Notes: generated from the sequence alone by a model not told the origin. 64,000 bases of DNA from Strobilurus pachycystidiatus (GCA_019915135.1 JAHLMK010000003.1:930001-994000), one strand, 5' to 3'; positions 10,965 to 24,874 are shown, counted from the first letter of the stretch. A program made the numbers and translations.

Positions 10965-13313
10965 GTCACGCGAATTAGTTTGTTGACTCCATCACATTCC
11001 TTCCCTTCCTTTCACCACCACCTTCCACAACCACTTGATCTTCCTTCACAGCCGCCGCCGCCCGCCCACTGTTGAACGCCTTGCTCTCCTGCTACAACAG
11101 TGACCGGTCTGGTACGTCGCCTCTTTCTTTCACGGCACCGTCCATGCTGACGCGCCATCTTTCAGAGCACGACTAACATCGGACGCCTGTCTAAGGTGAC
11201 GTCCTCGACGCTCACAAGGCAGTTCTCGTCACTTGAAGACGCTGCCATGCCCGTCAGACGCCCGCTAGCCCGAGAGCCTAGCCTTCCCAAGACCACACAC
11301 GCCGGTGGACCCAATATCTCCGCCCACTCTTTCACATGGACGCAGTGCCGACCTCAAGCGTGCTCTCGCCACGGTGCACGACCACCAACTGTCGTCAAAG
11401 GTGAGTGACTCAAGACTCTTCTATTCTCGCTGACGATGCTTATTTCCGGCACAGCCCTTCGCAGGCATTGTACTACGTCTCCGAGGTCAACATGAGTCGT
11501 TTGCCCATTGACTGACTTTGCATATTCCAACCTGTTATCGTCCAAGTTACTTCAACCGCGGATTCCCGGTGCTATGCATGACAATTCCGGCCGCCTTCGG
11601 AATGGACGCGACGTGAACGTTTCGATTGGTCCTTGAAGTAGCGGAATACATTGCAAGTAAGTTTTGGCCATGCACCATGCCATATCTTTTGATTCATTGA
11701 CTGTAAGCAGTCTCGGCGGTCATCGCTGTCGGTGTTGATCCAAGCACTGTCATGCCAGTGCCCACGGTTTTGCAGATACATGATACGACTATTATGCTCA
11801 CATACAACGCCTTCCACTTCCGAGTGACCCCAGTAATACCACATCGTATGTTGCTGTTGCCTTTCCTCCGCCTTGCATACTGAGCAGGCATGCACCACGT
11901 TTCAGACGATGACGAATGCCTAGAGCTCGTCTATAGCGACGCTCACGGCACCTAATGGACGCGCTCCGTCCACCAACTACGCGGCCGCGCCCGCTAGATA
12001 CCTGCTTGCGATGCCAGGCCTGGATGTTCATTGTGCCTTCCTCTGCCCGCAGACGCCGGTGGAGCCAATATTACTGCCCACCCTCTCGCACGGAGACAGC
12101 GTCAGTGATGGCTGTCTGTTACGCCATGGTGTCCTACCACCAACTGTAGCCAATGGTGAGCAGTTTGATATCATACCAATACTGCTGATACTGATGAATC
12201 TCAAGGCCACTGCCTATCGTCCGATTGCGGAGCCAGCTGAACCGAAGTAATGACTTACGGTCTGATTCAGTCTTGGCCACATGGTGTCCGTATGGCCATG
12301 TCATGCTTGTCCACTCAGGCGTTTGTTGCTGGCGACTTCGGGACGTCGACGTCTATCTACGCGTATGTGCTCTCATTTCAGCTGCCGTCTATCATTACTG
12401 ACTTTGACTTGTAGCTTTGCGTTCGCGTTGCAATCCTTTCTCTCGAGAACGCCGGCACTTGGACCGTTCAACACCAGTGCTCTATCTGCTTGGAGTCATG
12501 GTAAGTTCTTCGTTCATCTTCTCAGCGCCGTTCTTCGCTGACACCTTTCCTTACACCAGTCTTCCTTCATGTACGACCGCCATCTCCACTCGCTACCCTC
12601 AGGAACGACTGAATTATGATCCCGGTCGGTACATCTCTTCCGTCACTCTCTGTCGACTCACTGACGTGTTCCTTATGCCAGGCTCCAGCACCCGTATCGT
12701 GTGAAGTAGCAGGCTGCAGACAGTGTGTATGTATCGTTGTGCCGTCCTTGGGAGGGCTGAGATAATGATCCGGGTATGTTCAAGCTCGTCTTTCTCGCGC
12801 GCTGTTTGAATTACTGACTGCCTCTTTCTGCCTGTAAGAGCGTAGCTCATGCACCATCACAGTTGGTTCACGGTCGTCACCAATCCGTCACCAGGTCGTT
12901 CACGGAGGAAGACCGCTCACTCAAGCTTCAAGGCTGCGTACAATTGTGGGACACAATTTATAGCCTTTGGGAACGCCAGGATTATGATTGCGGTAAGTTC
13001 GCCGTTGCTCGTGCACTGCACACGGAGACTATGTTGTGCTTAAGTGTTGCTTGTAAGTCCACGGTACGTTCATCGTCGCCGCTGCGCTCTCCTTCTGTTT
13101 GCTGATCTCTTCTATCTCAACAGATCTCATTGCTCACCCTCCTGCGGGTTCACAATTTCACGCATCCTTCGGGAACGCCAAGATCATGATCTTACTATCT
13201 GCATCTGCCGACGCTGTCTCGGACCTCTGACGAGCTACTACCACTCACTAGTATACATGTAGCTCACCTTACAAGTACGACGTCTGTGTAATCGTACTGT
13301 TAGTGAAAATAAA
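10958..13313 (+). pseudogene. Multi-intron transcription unit without intact ORF, copy B
   Basis: Plus-strand unit bounded by a TATA box (10,958) and AATAAA (13,308-13,313). Ten introns of 50-65 nt can be read from consensus donors, CTGAC-like branch sites and AG acceptors: 11,112-11,165; 11,401-11,454; 11,657-11,710; 12,156-12,205; 12,363-12,414; 12,501-12,559; 12,625-12,681; 12,774-12,838; 12,993-13,044; 13,064-13,123. Exons are 19-445 nt. Three exons end with variants of GGGAACGCCAGGATTATGATT directly against the donor (12,625, 12,774, 12,993); a fourth variant lies at 13,167-13,194. Exon 2 contains DVLDAHKAVLVT followed by a stop, reminiscent of the BTB/POZ core, and HTPVDP-like frames recur in exons 2 and 4, so exons were duplicated internally. 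All frames I tried contain stops. Either a pseudogene of an internally repeated protein gene or a spliced non-coding RNA. Confidence 0.5.
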
Positions 13314-13773
13314 CATTTTCTTCTTCCATCTCCGTGGAACTTACATGCAAATGAGCGGCAGCTATGTAGCATTGACGAACGAGTTATGGCCTTGTCATCT
13401 GCCTTTGGAAACGGAGAAGGTGAGTACCGTGATAAGGCCTCCGTCTACATAGCCTCTCGTCTTCGTATAGTACAAATAGCGAAAGAAAAGACAGTTTCTC
13501 ACGTCAAGTTCTCGCTGGACCATGCTTGACTAGCACACCTCAATCATGGCTGACTTCAGCTACCTACCGACTGGCCTCATAACACCTTCGGGAACGTCGA
13601 GCTTCCTTTCACAATTGCCACACACTCAAATCAAGTGAGATTTCATTTTGTACAAAGATGTGCCTCCCTCACGGACATGTCAAGTCCTCAACTTGTTCAT
13701 CCCGCCACATGTGGAAGAAGCAGACACACCTCAATCGCGCATGCGCAAAAGTGTTTGCCGTCGTCGCTGCAGA

Positions 13774-14027
13774 TCACTTCGTCTCTGGGATGTTCAGCGA
13801 CACCAGCCCCAGCGTGTGCGGCTCCAATGAGGGCGGCTTCGGCTCGCCGGACGTCGTCCACTGGCGTATCGTCCCGTCGGCAGAGGCAGACAACACGGTG
13901 TCCGCGTCTGTCCATACGACGTCCCAGATCGAGTCGCTTTGTGGTGGGTGGCAGTCGTGCGCGTGCAGGAAGGCGAGACTCTGGTTGGTCAGAAGAGGCG
14001 GGATCCAACGGGGGAGAAAACTACCAT
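13774..14027 (-). pseudogene. SKI8/WDR61-like 5' fragment, copy B
   Basis: Shorter than in copy A. From the ATG at 14,027 it keeps only the first WD repeat and ends at LVSLN, at about 13,795. Beyond that lies ~150 bp of unrelated sequence (13,645-13,794) in place of the second repeat. The stop is at 13,774. Confidence 0.65.
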
Positions 14028-14675
14028 TGATTAAAACGCGTATCGACGCGAGGATGGCGTGAAGGTGGTGGTGGTAAGAAGTCAAGCTGATGGACCGATC
14101 AGTCAATCCATGCCAGCGTGAACATTACATATAAGAAATTATGGACGTTCGCTATCTAAAGAAAGTACCATTGGCTATACAACGCAGATACACAAACGTA
14201 GTGCCACAACCGAGAAAATCATATTATAGGGCGGGCGATGGGCGAGTGATTCGTGTCGCGGTCGAGAGTATTGCTTGATATGAACCTGCACCTGGGTATC
14301 GAGGCCGCCACAAATGTAGCTTATAGGTGAAAGATGCCTGCGGTATGTGAGTGTGATGCCCCAGATGTGATGTATCGTACCTTGGCAGAGCTGTTGTGAA
14401 AGCAAGTAGCGAGTGAAGAATGTCTGGGAGACTCAAAGGGGACACGACCATTTGAAGGTTAGCTGATACTCGAGTGGGGATTTACAACTAGTTTTTTTAC
14501 TGTATACTTTAGTTAACAAATACATGGTTGAGCACAGTCAAAAAGGAAACAAACGTGATAAAAACTAATCAAAAAACCCTCGCCGGGCGCGCATCCCCCT
14601 CACGAGCTCTATATGGCTCGGAGCTCCTGGCCTCATCTGAATCAATCATCATCAAACAAAGGGCCCGTCCACCAT

Positions 14676-16245
14676 CTACGGTCGTTGCTTAGAAGCAGAC
14701 AACTGACTGAGTATCGAATTCACCCCAGACGGCTCCAGCACCACCTTGCTCCCGTCACAGCGCGCCTTGCTCGAAAACTCGGAACACAGCTCGTTTATAT
14801 CGCAGTCCTTCACAGAGCGTTAGAATGAGAGATAATGCCGGAATGAAGACAAACCTTGAAATTCGGGTTCGACGTGATACTCCGCCACGCGCTCAGCACC
14901 TCAATGTTCTGGTCATTCTTCGTCGTCTTGGGGAAACTTGACGTGCCCTGGCACGCCACGACTCCGAACGGGTTCATTGTGCTCAGCTCCTTCCTCGGCG
15001 TCGGCCCAGTGACGAACGTCGACATGCCCTCCTGCTCCATATGCCGCACGCAGTCGTTCTTGTTCCCCATGGGACAGACGTGTTTCTCGCTCTCCGACTC
15101 TGACGTCGACGACGAGGGCGTCCCAAACATCGCCTCGGACCCCTGTGACGAAGGCGAGCTAGACGACGTCGAGTTGGACGGAGAATGCGCCGCGCTCATG
15201 TTGAGCGGCGTCTGGTGCACTATCGGGCTGATGACGGACCCCGGCGACGACGAGTTGTTGAGCATATCCGTCATCGAGTCCATCCCGGGCGTAGGATTCA
15301 GATACCCGAACAGATCGTCCAGTGTGCCTGTATCTGCGCTATCTGTCGGAGCCCACGTCGACGACAGGTTCTGGAGATCAAAAGAAAAGTTGGGCGAGGT
15401 AGCGGAGTTCGTGACGGGTGGTGAGGATGTGGGCGTGGGGTCAAACATCGACGCCAGGGAAAAGTACGCTGGATTGCTGGCAATGGTCGTGAAATGCGAG
15501 GTGAGGTAGCCACCGTCGCGGTTGAAGCCAAAGTCCATGCTGCCCGCGCCGCTGGTCGCTGTTGCTGTCGGCTCAGAGTCAAGCAGGTCCAGCATGTTGG
15601 GGTCAAAGGCGGTGAGCGAGGAGAGGTCGAGCGGGTTGGTATACTTTTCCAAAGACGGCTTTGGAGAGTTTCTGGAAAAGCTTGGCGACAGTGTGGTGGA
15701 CTCGGGCGGCGAAGACGAGGCGGTGGAGGCTGCATTCTTGGGGACCGAGAACGTGAAAGATCCCTGTTTGAGCGCCATGTTTTCCGACTGTAACCGGCTG
15801 AGGAGATCGCGAAGGTTTTGATTCTCGGAAGTGGCCTGCTCATTGCGTGCCTCGAGAGAAGCAACTTTATCTTCAAGCTAGAAGCAAATCATTGATGAGT
15901 GAGCCGGAAACATCGGAGGCGCGACGTACATCCTTGACGTGCTTTTCCTTGCGCTCCCTAAATGCGCGTTGAGCTGCTCGATTCTGCTCCTTGCGCTTCA
16001 GCAGACGGGTGTCGTCCTGTAAATATATGAGTAACAAGACAACGGGATGTGTGCCCAGTGGTGCACTTACCGGTCCACCGCCAGACTTGCGCCGCGACGC
16101 ACCGCCCTTTTTGTTGCTGGCCGCTGCACGACGTTTAGACGGGCGGGAAGAACGCTTGGCACAAGGCAGCTTACATGTATGCTGTGCCTTGGAGCTCGGG
16201 CCCTCGTCCAGATCCTCGTCGGTGCGAGAGCATCCCGCGGTCCAT
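14676..16245 (-). pseudogene. YAP1-type bZIP gene, exon-1-deleted relic (copy B)
   Basis: Same exon-1 deletion, same frame break and same substitutions as copy A; I see no difference between the two over the coding part. Confidence 0.85.
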
Positions 16246-16421
16246 TGCTCGGCGGAGGTGAAAGAGAGGCAGAGGACGATGGGCGAGTGGTAGCCGGTGT
16301 CACGCGCCTACGCCGGGCTCAACGGCGTCGAGGTAGAGGAAAGAGAATGAATTACTCAGCACTGTTTCTCAAAGCCGTGATCGACCGCTCGTCTGCTGTC
16401 CTCGCGTGGGGGTGCGTCTGC

Positions 16422-16812
16422 ATATCATGACGAGGCGGTGGGTGGTGGGTGGACGGGTGCTGGATGTGGGTGGGGCGCGGGGTGGTGCATCGTGGGTGGT
16501 TGGGTGCTGGGGTGTGCGTGCGTGTGGTGGTGGGTTGCCGCGGTGGTGGTGGTGGGAGGAGGAGGGAATGGAGGGGCCCGGGGTGCGTGATGGCTGCGCG
16601 GTGTCGGGCAGGGTCCTGATCCGGGGTGGACCGGGGCTGGATGGCTGCACCCCCCCCTGCCCGCGCCCGTTCTTCACCCACCCCCGCGCGCGCGGCCCCG
16701 CACATGTGTGCATGGGTTGCGCTTTTGATTTTGGCGGGGACGCCCCGCCAAAACCCTCAATTTTCCGGAATCCAGGGTCCTCGGCGTCACAGCTGGGGTT
16801 AGGGTTAGGCAC
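16422..16812. repeat. G-rich block, hairpin and telomere-like motif (copy B)
   Basis: Identical in layout to copy A: G-runs, C-tract, hairpin at 16,729-16,753, and GGGGTTAGGGTTAGG at 16,795-16,809. Confidence 0.7.
16729..16753. repeat. Perfect 11-bp inverted repeat (copy B)
   Basis: TTTTGGCGGGG-ACG-CCCCGCCAAAA, as in copy A. Confidence 0.85.
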
Positions 16813-19800
16813 TCTCAACTGACAGGGTCTCCCTCTCCCGGCCCCGTTGGAGCGTGCGTGACGGGTCGCTGTCAAGGTCAGTGGATCGCGTTAGTCTCAT
16901 TTTCTATGTACTCGGATTCTGGTGACAGGAGTTAGAGCTGCGAACGGAACGAAGACGACGCCGGCTTACTGTAGTAACTAAGGGTGGCCTGATTGGCTCT
17001 CAAGGTTAGTCTCACTCAATGTACTCGTATTGACTCTGGATAGCAGGAGTCAGAAATGCAAATGGAACGAGGGCAAAGACTTACTCTATTTAAGGGTGGC
17101 CGAATCCGACTCTGTACGTGATGTTGTGTCAGATCGGCCTTGGGTGTGGCGGGGACGTGTACTCACAAGTTGAAAAAGAAAAACTTTGATTTTCGTCTCA
17201 AGTGCCTGGAGATGACCTGTCAGATCAGGCGACAACTCCACGAAAGAACGCACTTGCAAGTTACGTGCTACGACTCACGAGGATTTTGCATTAGCTTAAT
17301 TCGGCCCCGACAGCACGTTGCACGTCACTTACCAACGCTCTTTACATCTCCGACCGATGCCCAGCACACACCTTCTTTGAGAGCAAGTCAACAGCAGCGC
17401 AAACAACGGCTCAACTTGCACGAACATCAATTCAGGCACCAAACTGGATCCGAGACACTCACTTATGAAGAATGACGGTGGATGAGGGTATGAACGGTAC
17501 GCGCCGCCTCCTTGCTCTTGACATCTCTGACCACCGATATCCTTGGGACCGAATCAGTGACAGCCAAACAACGGGATGACTTGCACGAACTCACTGCCTG
17601 CAACCGACAAGTTCAACGGGCACAAACCTGGATTTGAGATTACGGGCGTTGGATCCGGACACGTTCAACAGGACTTTCGACGTGGCGGAGACCTGGATTC
17701 GGACAGTGAGAGCGGAGCTAATGGGCACATAAGTACCGGGTTGATGGGAGGAACGCGTTCGTCGCGTTAATGATCGTCGCGACTCCCGGCCCTATAACAA
17801 ACATGGTCAGTGACGCATACACACACCCACGCATCACAGCTCAGAGGTGGCCAGCCTCGGGGTTGGGATGCGGCCCATGCGGGGGTGTAGTATGCGGATG
17901 ATGGAGAGAGGCAAATGGAAGGATACCGCGGACTTGGGAGGTGGGTGGAGGGGTTCGACGGTCACGGTGAGCTTAGCAACGACGGACGGCGTGTGGTGGG
18001 CTTCTCGGCGAGCTCAGGCGTCAGTAGCTGACAAGAAAGAAAAACCAGGACTCGGGGACGTACCATGAGCTCCACGACATTGCGGACACACTGACAACAA
18101 CGAGCTCGACGACATATTCATATCCTAGAGCTCGAATGAGATGGCACGGAAGGAAGCGCTGGCTGCATTGAACAGACTCACCAACGTTTGCAGTGACCAA
18201 TTGCGGACAGCAAAAAAGCGGAACATACCATAGTGGTGGGAGGTGAAAGAGCGAGATGTCACACCAAGTGACCGGTACATGTACAAGGAATCAACAAAGT
18301 GCTCAGGGGCATTCACTGTGGCGCGTACACTCACGTGCACGCGCTCGGCTTCAGGTTCAAGTTCACGCCACGTAAGCTCAGTCATATCATTTCACACCTA
18401 GCTATCCTGGGCACCAGAGTGACTTCACTTCAGTGCCGAGATAGCCAGGTTCTTCTTTTTGTTCTTGTTACATGACGACGAGGGATGAGAAACTTAAGAC
18501 TCAAGAGGGAATAAGTAGATTTGTCAGGCAGGGTGGGACGTAACCCAAACCAAATGCGGCTGCGGAACATTATGAACACCCCTAAGTAGGTACCGGCACA
18601 ACAACTACAACGCCACTACCACATCCTCCTCACTACCAGACCGTGAAGCGTGAAATTGCTCGCCGCAGGGCCTAGAAAATGTGAGATTTCCACATAGTTT
18701 GGACGCCGGACGTTGACCTGGAACAGTCAAGGTCAAGACAATATGGTCTGTACATGTGTCAATTTGAGAGAAGGAGAGCTGACGGTGAAAGCAGCAAACA
18801 CACGTCGCCGCCTCCTCCTCGCCACCACACGCAACACAGCTGTAACTCGGAGCGCACCATCCGGACTGTATAGCGTAAAATCGCTCGCCGCATGGCTTTT
18901 TTTCCTGGGCAAAAAGTGAGTTTTTCGCCTCCTTTGGAGCCCATTTTTGACTTACCTTTCGCAGTCTGGACGTACATCTTACCCATAGATTCCAACACTC
19001 ACCCTCCTCACTGCTTGCCCTCGCATCTTGCGAGAGTCGGCGGCTTCGCCGCCTCCGCCAAGTCCTCCTCGCCACCACATGCAATACATTCTTAGCTTCC
19101 AAAAACCTTCGTCTGGCATGAGATCGCTCGCCGCAGGGCTTTTTTTTCTGGGGAAAAAGTGAGTTTTTTGCCGCATTTTAAAGGCCAGTTTTGAGCTTAC
19201 ATTTTGCAGTCTGGCGTCGATTTGGAGCTCACTAGAAAACAGTCAGGGTCGCAGCGATATTGTGCGCGTTGTAGCGGGAGACGCGGTGGTTAGAACGCAC
19301 TGGGTGAAAGGCGAGTACGTGAAGCTGTTCAAGAAAACCGGAGAGTTCACCGTGAATGCAGTGAACGCGGATAGTGGGACGCGCGGCCGCTGGAATGCGC
19401 TGTGAGTACGCGTATCCTTTCAAAAGAGCCGGAGAGCTCACCGTGAATGCAGTAAAGACACCGGGGTCTCCAGGGCCTCAAGAATCGTCCAACCCGCGTA
19501 TTCCCAGCCCTCGGCGCCTGCCATCGCATCCTTCCAGAACCACCGGCTTCAAGTCAATCAAATTGTCCGTGGCGGCTTCGCCGCCCTCTCCACGCTCTCA
19601 GAAATCACGGCAGACTCCAGGGCTCCGTTTCCAAGCTGCTACAGCTTTTGGCATCGCAGAAGTGATGGCGATCTGGATCTGGACACTTTCGGTTAGCGGG
19701 AACTTCAGTGTGGCGCGGACAAGTACGTTACCTCTCCTTCCCTGAGTTCCTGAACTAACGGCGTCATCTCCAGACAGATCGAGTCAAAGGAGAGCGCAGT

Positions 19801-22011
19801 AAACGTAGAGCTCCGCGGCGCAGAGCTCGCTGTGCGAGCATTGAACATCTCAAAGAGGTAGCGGGATTCTCGAGGTGAATTAGCTCCAGTTTCAATTAGA
19901 CGATGCTGAGGAGCTTACCATATTATCGTAACACTTCTAGGAGCCCGCTCAAAGCTCCGTCGGACCCGCGCAGTCTCCTGAACGTTGTGATGGGTCAATT
20001 CGGCCGCGCGCCACATATGACCGAAATTTGTACGTACCTGTTGATCCTTCTGGCTGGAAGATCGGTCCTGGGACGCCGTCCCGCACTCGTATAGCGCACT
20101 GCAGTGGATCCTCGTCAACGACCACGCCCGCGGATAAGATCGCGGACAAAAGGTGGTTGATTTGGAGGTCCGAGGAAGTTGAGAGAGGCGGCGCCTCAAA
20201 CGCAGTAAAGCACAGACAAATACGTAGATACGCCGCTATGAGAGCAATTGTATGATCCAGTAGAATCTGTAATATAATGAAACTTCAGCAATCCAAGTTT
20301 CCGTCAAAGTGAACAACAAGAGACTTACCTCCTTTCAAGCCCGTACTTATGACTTGTAAATCAACGACTTGGCCACCCGAGCAGCGAGATATGACGGCCG
20401 CGAGCCCACAAGGACCCTAGAAAGTCGGCAAGGGAGTCCTACATACCATTCGAATACGTTAGTGAACCCCAAACGCCGGCGATAGATGCGAACTCACCAA
20501 TACACGAGGATCTCGTGTTACAGAAATGGAAAGTTCCCAAACATGCCAAGCGGAAAAAATCTTCAATATGTATCCAGGGTTCATTCGATTTGTCCTGGAA
20601 TGAAAGTTCCGGACCCTTACCTTTACGTTCGCGGTATTAACAGACCGCTGGGCGCCGTATGTGCCGGGATATTGTCCTGGCTTGCCTGGGGACCGTATCA
20701 GCTGGTTCGTAGCGCAGAGGCCGTCCAGAGGCTCGGAGACGAGCGGGAATGGTCGTGGTTGATGGCCAAGTTCCACATTGGGACTTGCCGGCCATCAACG
20801 TAAGTTTCACTTGAACCACGACCTCCGCACATTTGTTTTCGCTGTCGCGGTCTCCTTTGACGTTTCTGGCCGTCCCTTTCATTGAATCAATCTAATTATC
20901 ATTGGAACAGACTGCTAACCCGTAAGTCAAATTCTGACAGAAATTTGGACGGACGACGCGCTCCAAGTCCGAGATTTCGCTTCATCTCGTTCTGGCGCGC
21001 TGACTGGACCCTGCGAACGGCCAAGATCTGGATTATCGCAAGATATGACGCGTTGTGGGCGTCGCCAATCTTATCTCATCGCAGTTCCGCCGCCGCCAGT
21101 GACGCAGCGCCTTTGGCGCTCTTCTTCTCCGTCCCGCGCTGCTAGCTGACTACAAGCTTTTGCGCACTCGGCTGACTTATGATTACTTACAGGTGCTCTT
21201 TTCGCTGACATCGCGCTGTTTTTGATGGCTCTGGGCTTTGTCTCTTGTCTTGGATGACCGCGGTCTTGTGTAGCAGTGAACGGCGCCAACTTGTTCGGAC
21301 ATGTCATCGGTACGTTCTTTACTTCCTTCTCCGTCGGCTCTGTACCTTGCTGAGTGATCTTTCATACCTATCAGCCAATAGATGACCGCGCCAAGCCGCC
21401 CTGCCCGCTCAGAATACGCGACGGCATGCATTGGACTATTTGCATGTCAACGGCAACTTCGTTCATTCCTTCTCCTTGTCGCCGCCCATCCGCATCAGAC
21501 GGTCAGGGTCTCGACTGATGGAACTGCGGGGCAGATGTTGAAACAATCCCAGCGCTTTGGGCTTTGGAGGATTCACGCAAGGACGCTGGAAAGTTTGTCT
21601 GAGCACTTTGCAGAAGCAAGGTAAGTTTGACTGCATATGATTCAAGTGGGCTGCAAGCTGACACTGCGACACAGGCGTACTCGCACAGTATGATACCGTT
21701 TGACGTCCCACTAGCTCAGGGCGCTCGAAATCAGACGTAGCAACGCCGGCTAAGTGGCGTATATTTGCATTATCCTCCAACGTAAGTTCCTCGCTTCAAA
21801 TCGCTCGTTCTTTTCAACCCTGACCTTACTCACTCTCCGCTCTAGGCCCTGCTGAGTGTGAAACCCAGTTTCCGGGCAATATAACTTGGGTATCGGAGGT
21901 TGGGGAAAGGACATGGGGATCAACCCGCCTGTTTCTCTACTTTCATTCTTCTTTTCCCTCTCGTCGCCTGCCATTCTCTTTTCTGTTGTGACATGTGCGT
22001 TCCTTCTTTAC
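16813..22011. other. Degenerate, splice-signal-rich segment (copy B)
   Basis: Same as copy A at offset 11,092 up to ~17,868 and 11,101 after it. No intact gene. Confidence 0.5.
20941..21061 (+). pseudogene. Possible DUF6533-type remnant (copy B)
   Basis: Identical frame to copy A. Confidence 0.25.
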
Positions 22012-22058
22012 CATTTTTGGGAGGTATTTTTTCTCGGAGCGGCCGGAGGCGCGACTTG

Positions 22059-22065
22059 TATATAA
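22059..22065 (+). promoter_or_regulatory. TATA box of multi-intron unit, copy C
   Basis: Same TATATAA and GC-rich upstream block as copy B. Confidence 0.6.
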
Positions 22066-24414
22066 GTCACGCGAATTAGTTTGTTGACTCCATCACATTC
22101 CTTCCCTTCCTTTCACCACCACCTTCCACAACCACTTGATCTTCCTTCACAGCCGCCGCCGCCCGCCCACTGTTGAACGCCTTGCTCTCCTGCTACAACA
22201 GTGACCGGTCTGGTACGTCGCCTCTTTCTTTCACGGCACCGTCCATGCTGACGCGCCATCTTTCAGAGCACGACTAACATCGGACGCCTGTCTAAGGTGA
22301 CGTCCTCGACGCTCACAAGGCAGTTCTCGTCACTTGAAGACGCTGCCATGCCCGTCAGACGCCCGCTAGCCCGAGAGCCTAGCCTTCCCAAGACCACACA
22401 CGCCGGTGGACCCAATATCTCCGCCCACTCTTTCACATGGACGCAGTGCCGACCTCAAGCGTGCTCTCGCCACGGTGCACGACCACCAACTGTCGTCAAA
22501 GGTGAGTGACTCAAGACTCTTCTATTCTCGCTGACGATGCTTATTTCCGGCACAGCCCTTCGCAGGCATTGTACTACGTCTCCGAGGTCAACATGAGTCG
22601 TTTGCCCATTGACTGACTTTGCATATTCCAACCTGTTATCGTCCAAGTTACTTCAACCGCGGATTCCCGGTGCTATGCATGACAATTCCGGCCGCCTTCG
22701 GAATGGACGCGACGTGAACGTTTCGATTGGTCCTTGAAGTAGCGGAATACATTGCAAGTAAGTTTTGGCCATGCACCATGCCATATCTTTTGATTCATTG
22801 ACTGTAAGCAGTCTCGGCGGTCATCGCTGTCGGTGTTGATCCAAGCACTGTCATGCCAGTGCCCACGGTTTTGCAGATACATGATACGACTATTATGCTC
22901 ACATACAACGCCTTCCACTTCCGAGTGACCCCAGTAATACCACATCGTATGTTGCTGTTGCCTTTCCTCCGCCTTGCATACTGAGCAGGCATGCACCACG
23001 TTTCAGACGATGACGAATGCCTAGAGCTCGTCTATAGCGACGCTCACGGCACCTAATGGACGCGCTCCGTCCACCAACTACGCGGCCGCGCCCGCTAGAT
23101 ACCTGCTTGCGATGCCAGGCCTGGATGTTCATTGTGCCTTCCTCTGCCCGCAGACGCCGGTGGAGCCAATATTACTGCCCACCCTCTCGCACGGAGACAG
23201 CGTCAGTGATGGCTGTCTGTTACGCCATGGTGTCCTACCACCAACTGTAGCCAATGGTGAGCAGTTTGATATCATACCAATACTGCTGATACTGATGAAT
23301 CTCAAGGCCACTGCCTATCGTCCGATTGCGGAGCCAGCTGAACCGAAGTAATGACTTACGGTCTGATTCAGTCTTGGCCACATGGTGTCCGTATGGCCAT
23401 GTCATGCTTGTCCACTCAGGCGTTTGTTGCTGGCGACTTCGGGACGTCGACGTCTATCTACGCGTATGTGCTCTCATTTCAGCTGCCGTCTATCATTACT
23501 GACTTTGACTTGTAGCTTTGCGTTCGCGTTGCAATCCTTTCTCTCGAGAACGCCGGCACTTGGACCGTTCAACACCAGTGCTCTATCTGCTTGGAGTCAT
23601 GGTAAGTTCTTCGTTCATCTTCTCAGCGCCGTTCTTCGCTGACACCTTTCCTTACACCAGTCTTCCTTCATGTACGACCGCCATCTCCACTCGCTACCCT
23701 CAGGAACGACTGAATTATGATCCCGGTCGGTACATCTCTTCCGTCACTCTCTGTCGACTCACTGACGTGTTCCTTATGCCAGGCTCCAGCACCCGTATCG
23801 TGTGAAGTAGCAGGCTGCAGACAGTGTGTATGTATCGTTGTGCCGTCCTTGGGAGGGCTGAGATAATGATCCGGGTATGTTCAAGCTCGTCTTTCTCGCG
23901 CGCTGTTTGAATTACTGACTGCCTCTTTCTGCCTGTAAGAGCGTAGCTCATGCACCATCACAGTTGGTTCACGGTCGTCACCAATCCGTCACCAGGTCGT
24001 TCACGGAGGAAGACCGCTCACTCAAGCTTCAAGGCTGCGTACAATTGTGGGACACAATTTATAGCCTTTGGGAACGCCAGGATTATGATTGCGGTAAGTT
24101 CGCCGTTGCTCGTGCACTGCACACGGAGACTATGTTGTGCTTAAGTGTTGCTTGTAAGTCCACGGTACGTTCATCGTCGCCGCTGCGCTCTCCTTCTGTT
24201 TGCTGATCTCTTCTATCTCAACAGATCTCATTGCTCACCCTCCTGCGGGTTCACAATTTCACGCATCCTTCGGGAACGCCAAGATCATGATCTTACTATC
24301 TGCATCTGCCGACGCTGTCTCGGACCTCTGACGAGCTACTACCACTCACTAGTATACATGTAGCTCACCTTACAAGTACGACGTCTGTGTAATCGTACTG
24401 TTAGTGAAAATAAA
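22059..24414 (+). pseudogene. Multi-intron transcription unit, copy C
   Basis: Nearly identical to copy B at a fixed offset of 11,101 bp, with all ten intron signals kept and AATAAA at 24,409-24,414. The same internal stops are present. Confidence 0.5.
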
Positions 24415-24874
24415 CATTTTCTTCTTCCATCTCCGTGGAACTTACATGCAAATGAGCGGCAGCTATGTAGCATTGACGAACGAGTTATGGCCTTGTCATC
24501 TGCCTTTGGAAACGGAGAAGGTGAGTACCGTGATAAGGCCTCCGTCTACATAGCCTCTCGTCTTCGTATAGTACAAATAGCGAAAGAAAAGACAGTTTCT
24601 CACGTCAAGTTCTCGCTGGACCATGCTTGACTAGCACACCTCAATCATGGCTGACTTCAGCTACCTACCGACTGGCCTCATAACACCTTCGGGAACGTCG
24701 AGCTTCCTTTCACAATTGCCACACACTCAAATCAAGTGAGATTTCATTTTGTACAAAGATGTGCCTCCCTCACGGACATGTCAAGTCCTCAACTTGTTCA
24801 TCCCGCCACATGTGGAAGAAGCAGACACACCTCAATCGCGCATGCGCAAAAGTGTTTGCCGTCGTCGCTGCAGA

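Larger units (their letters stand above)
10911..22011 (+). repeat. Array unit, copy B
   Basis: Complete 11,101-bp unit. Its first 2.7 kb matches C and D, whereas its YAP1 relic and following 5 kb match A. It has an extra 9 bases (a GCGGCCCAT-type insertion) near 17,868 that A lacks. Confidence 0.9.
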
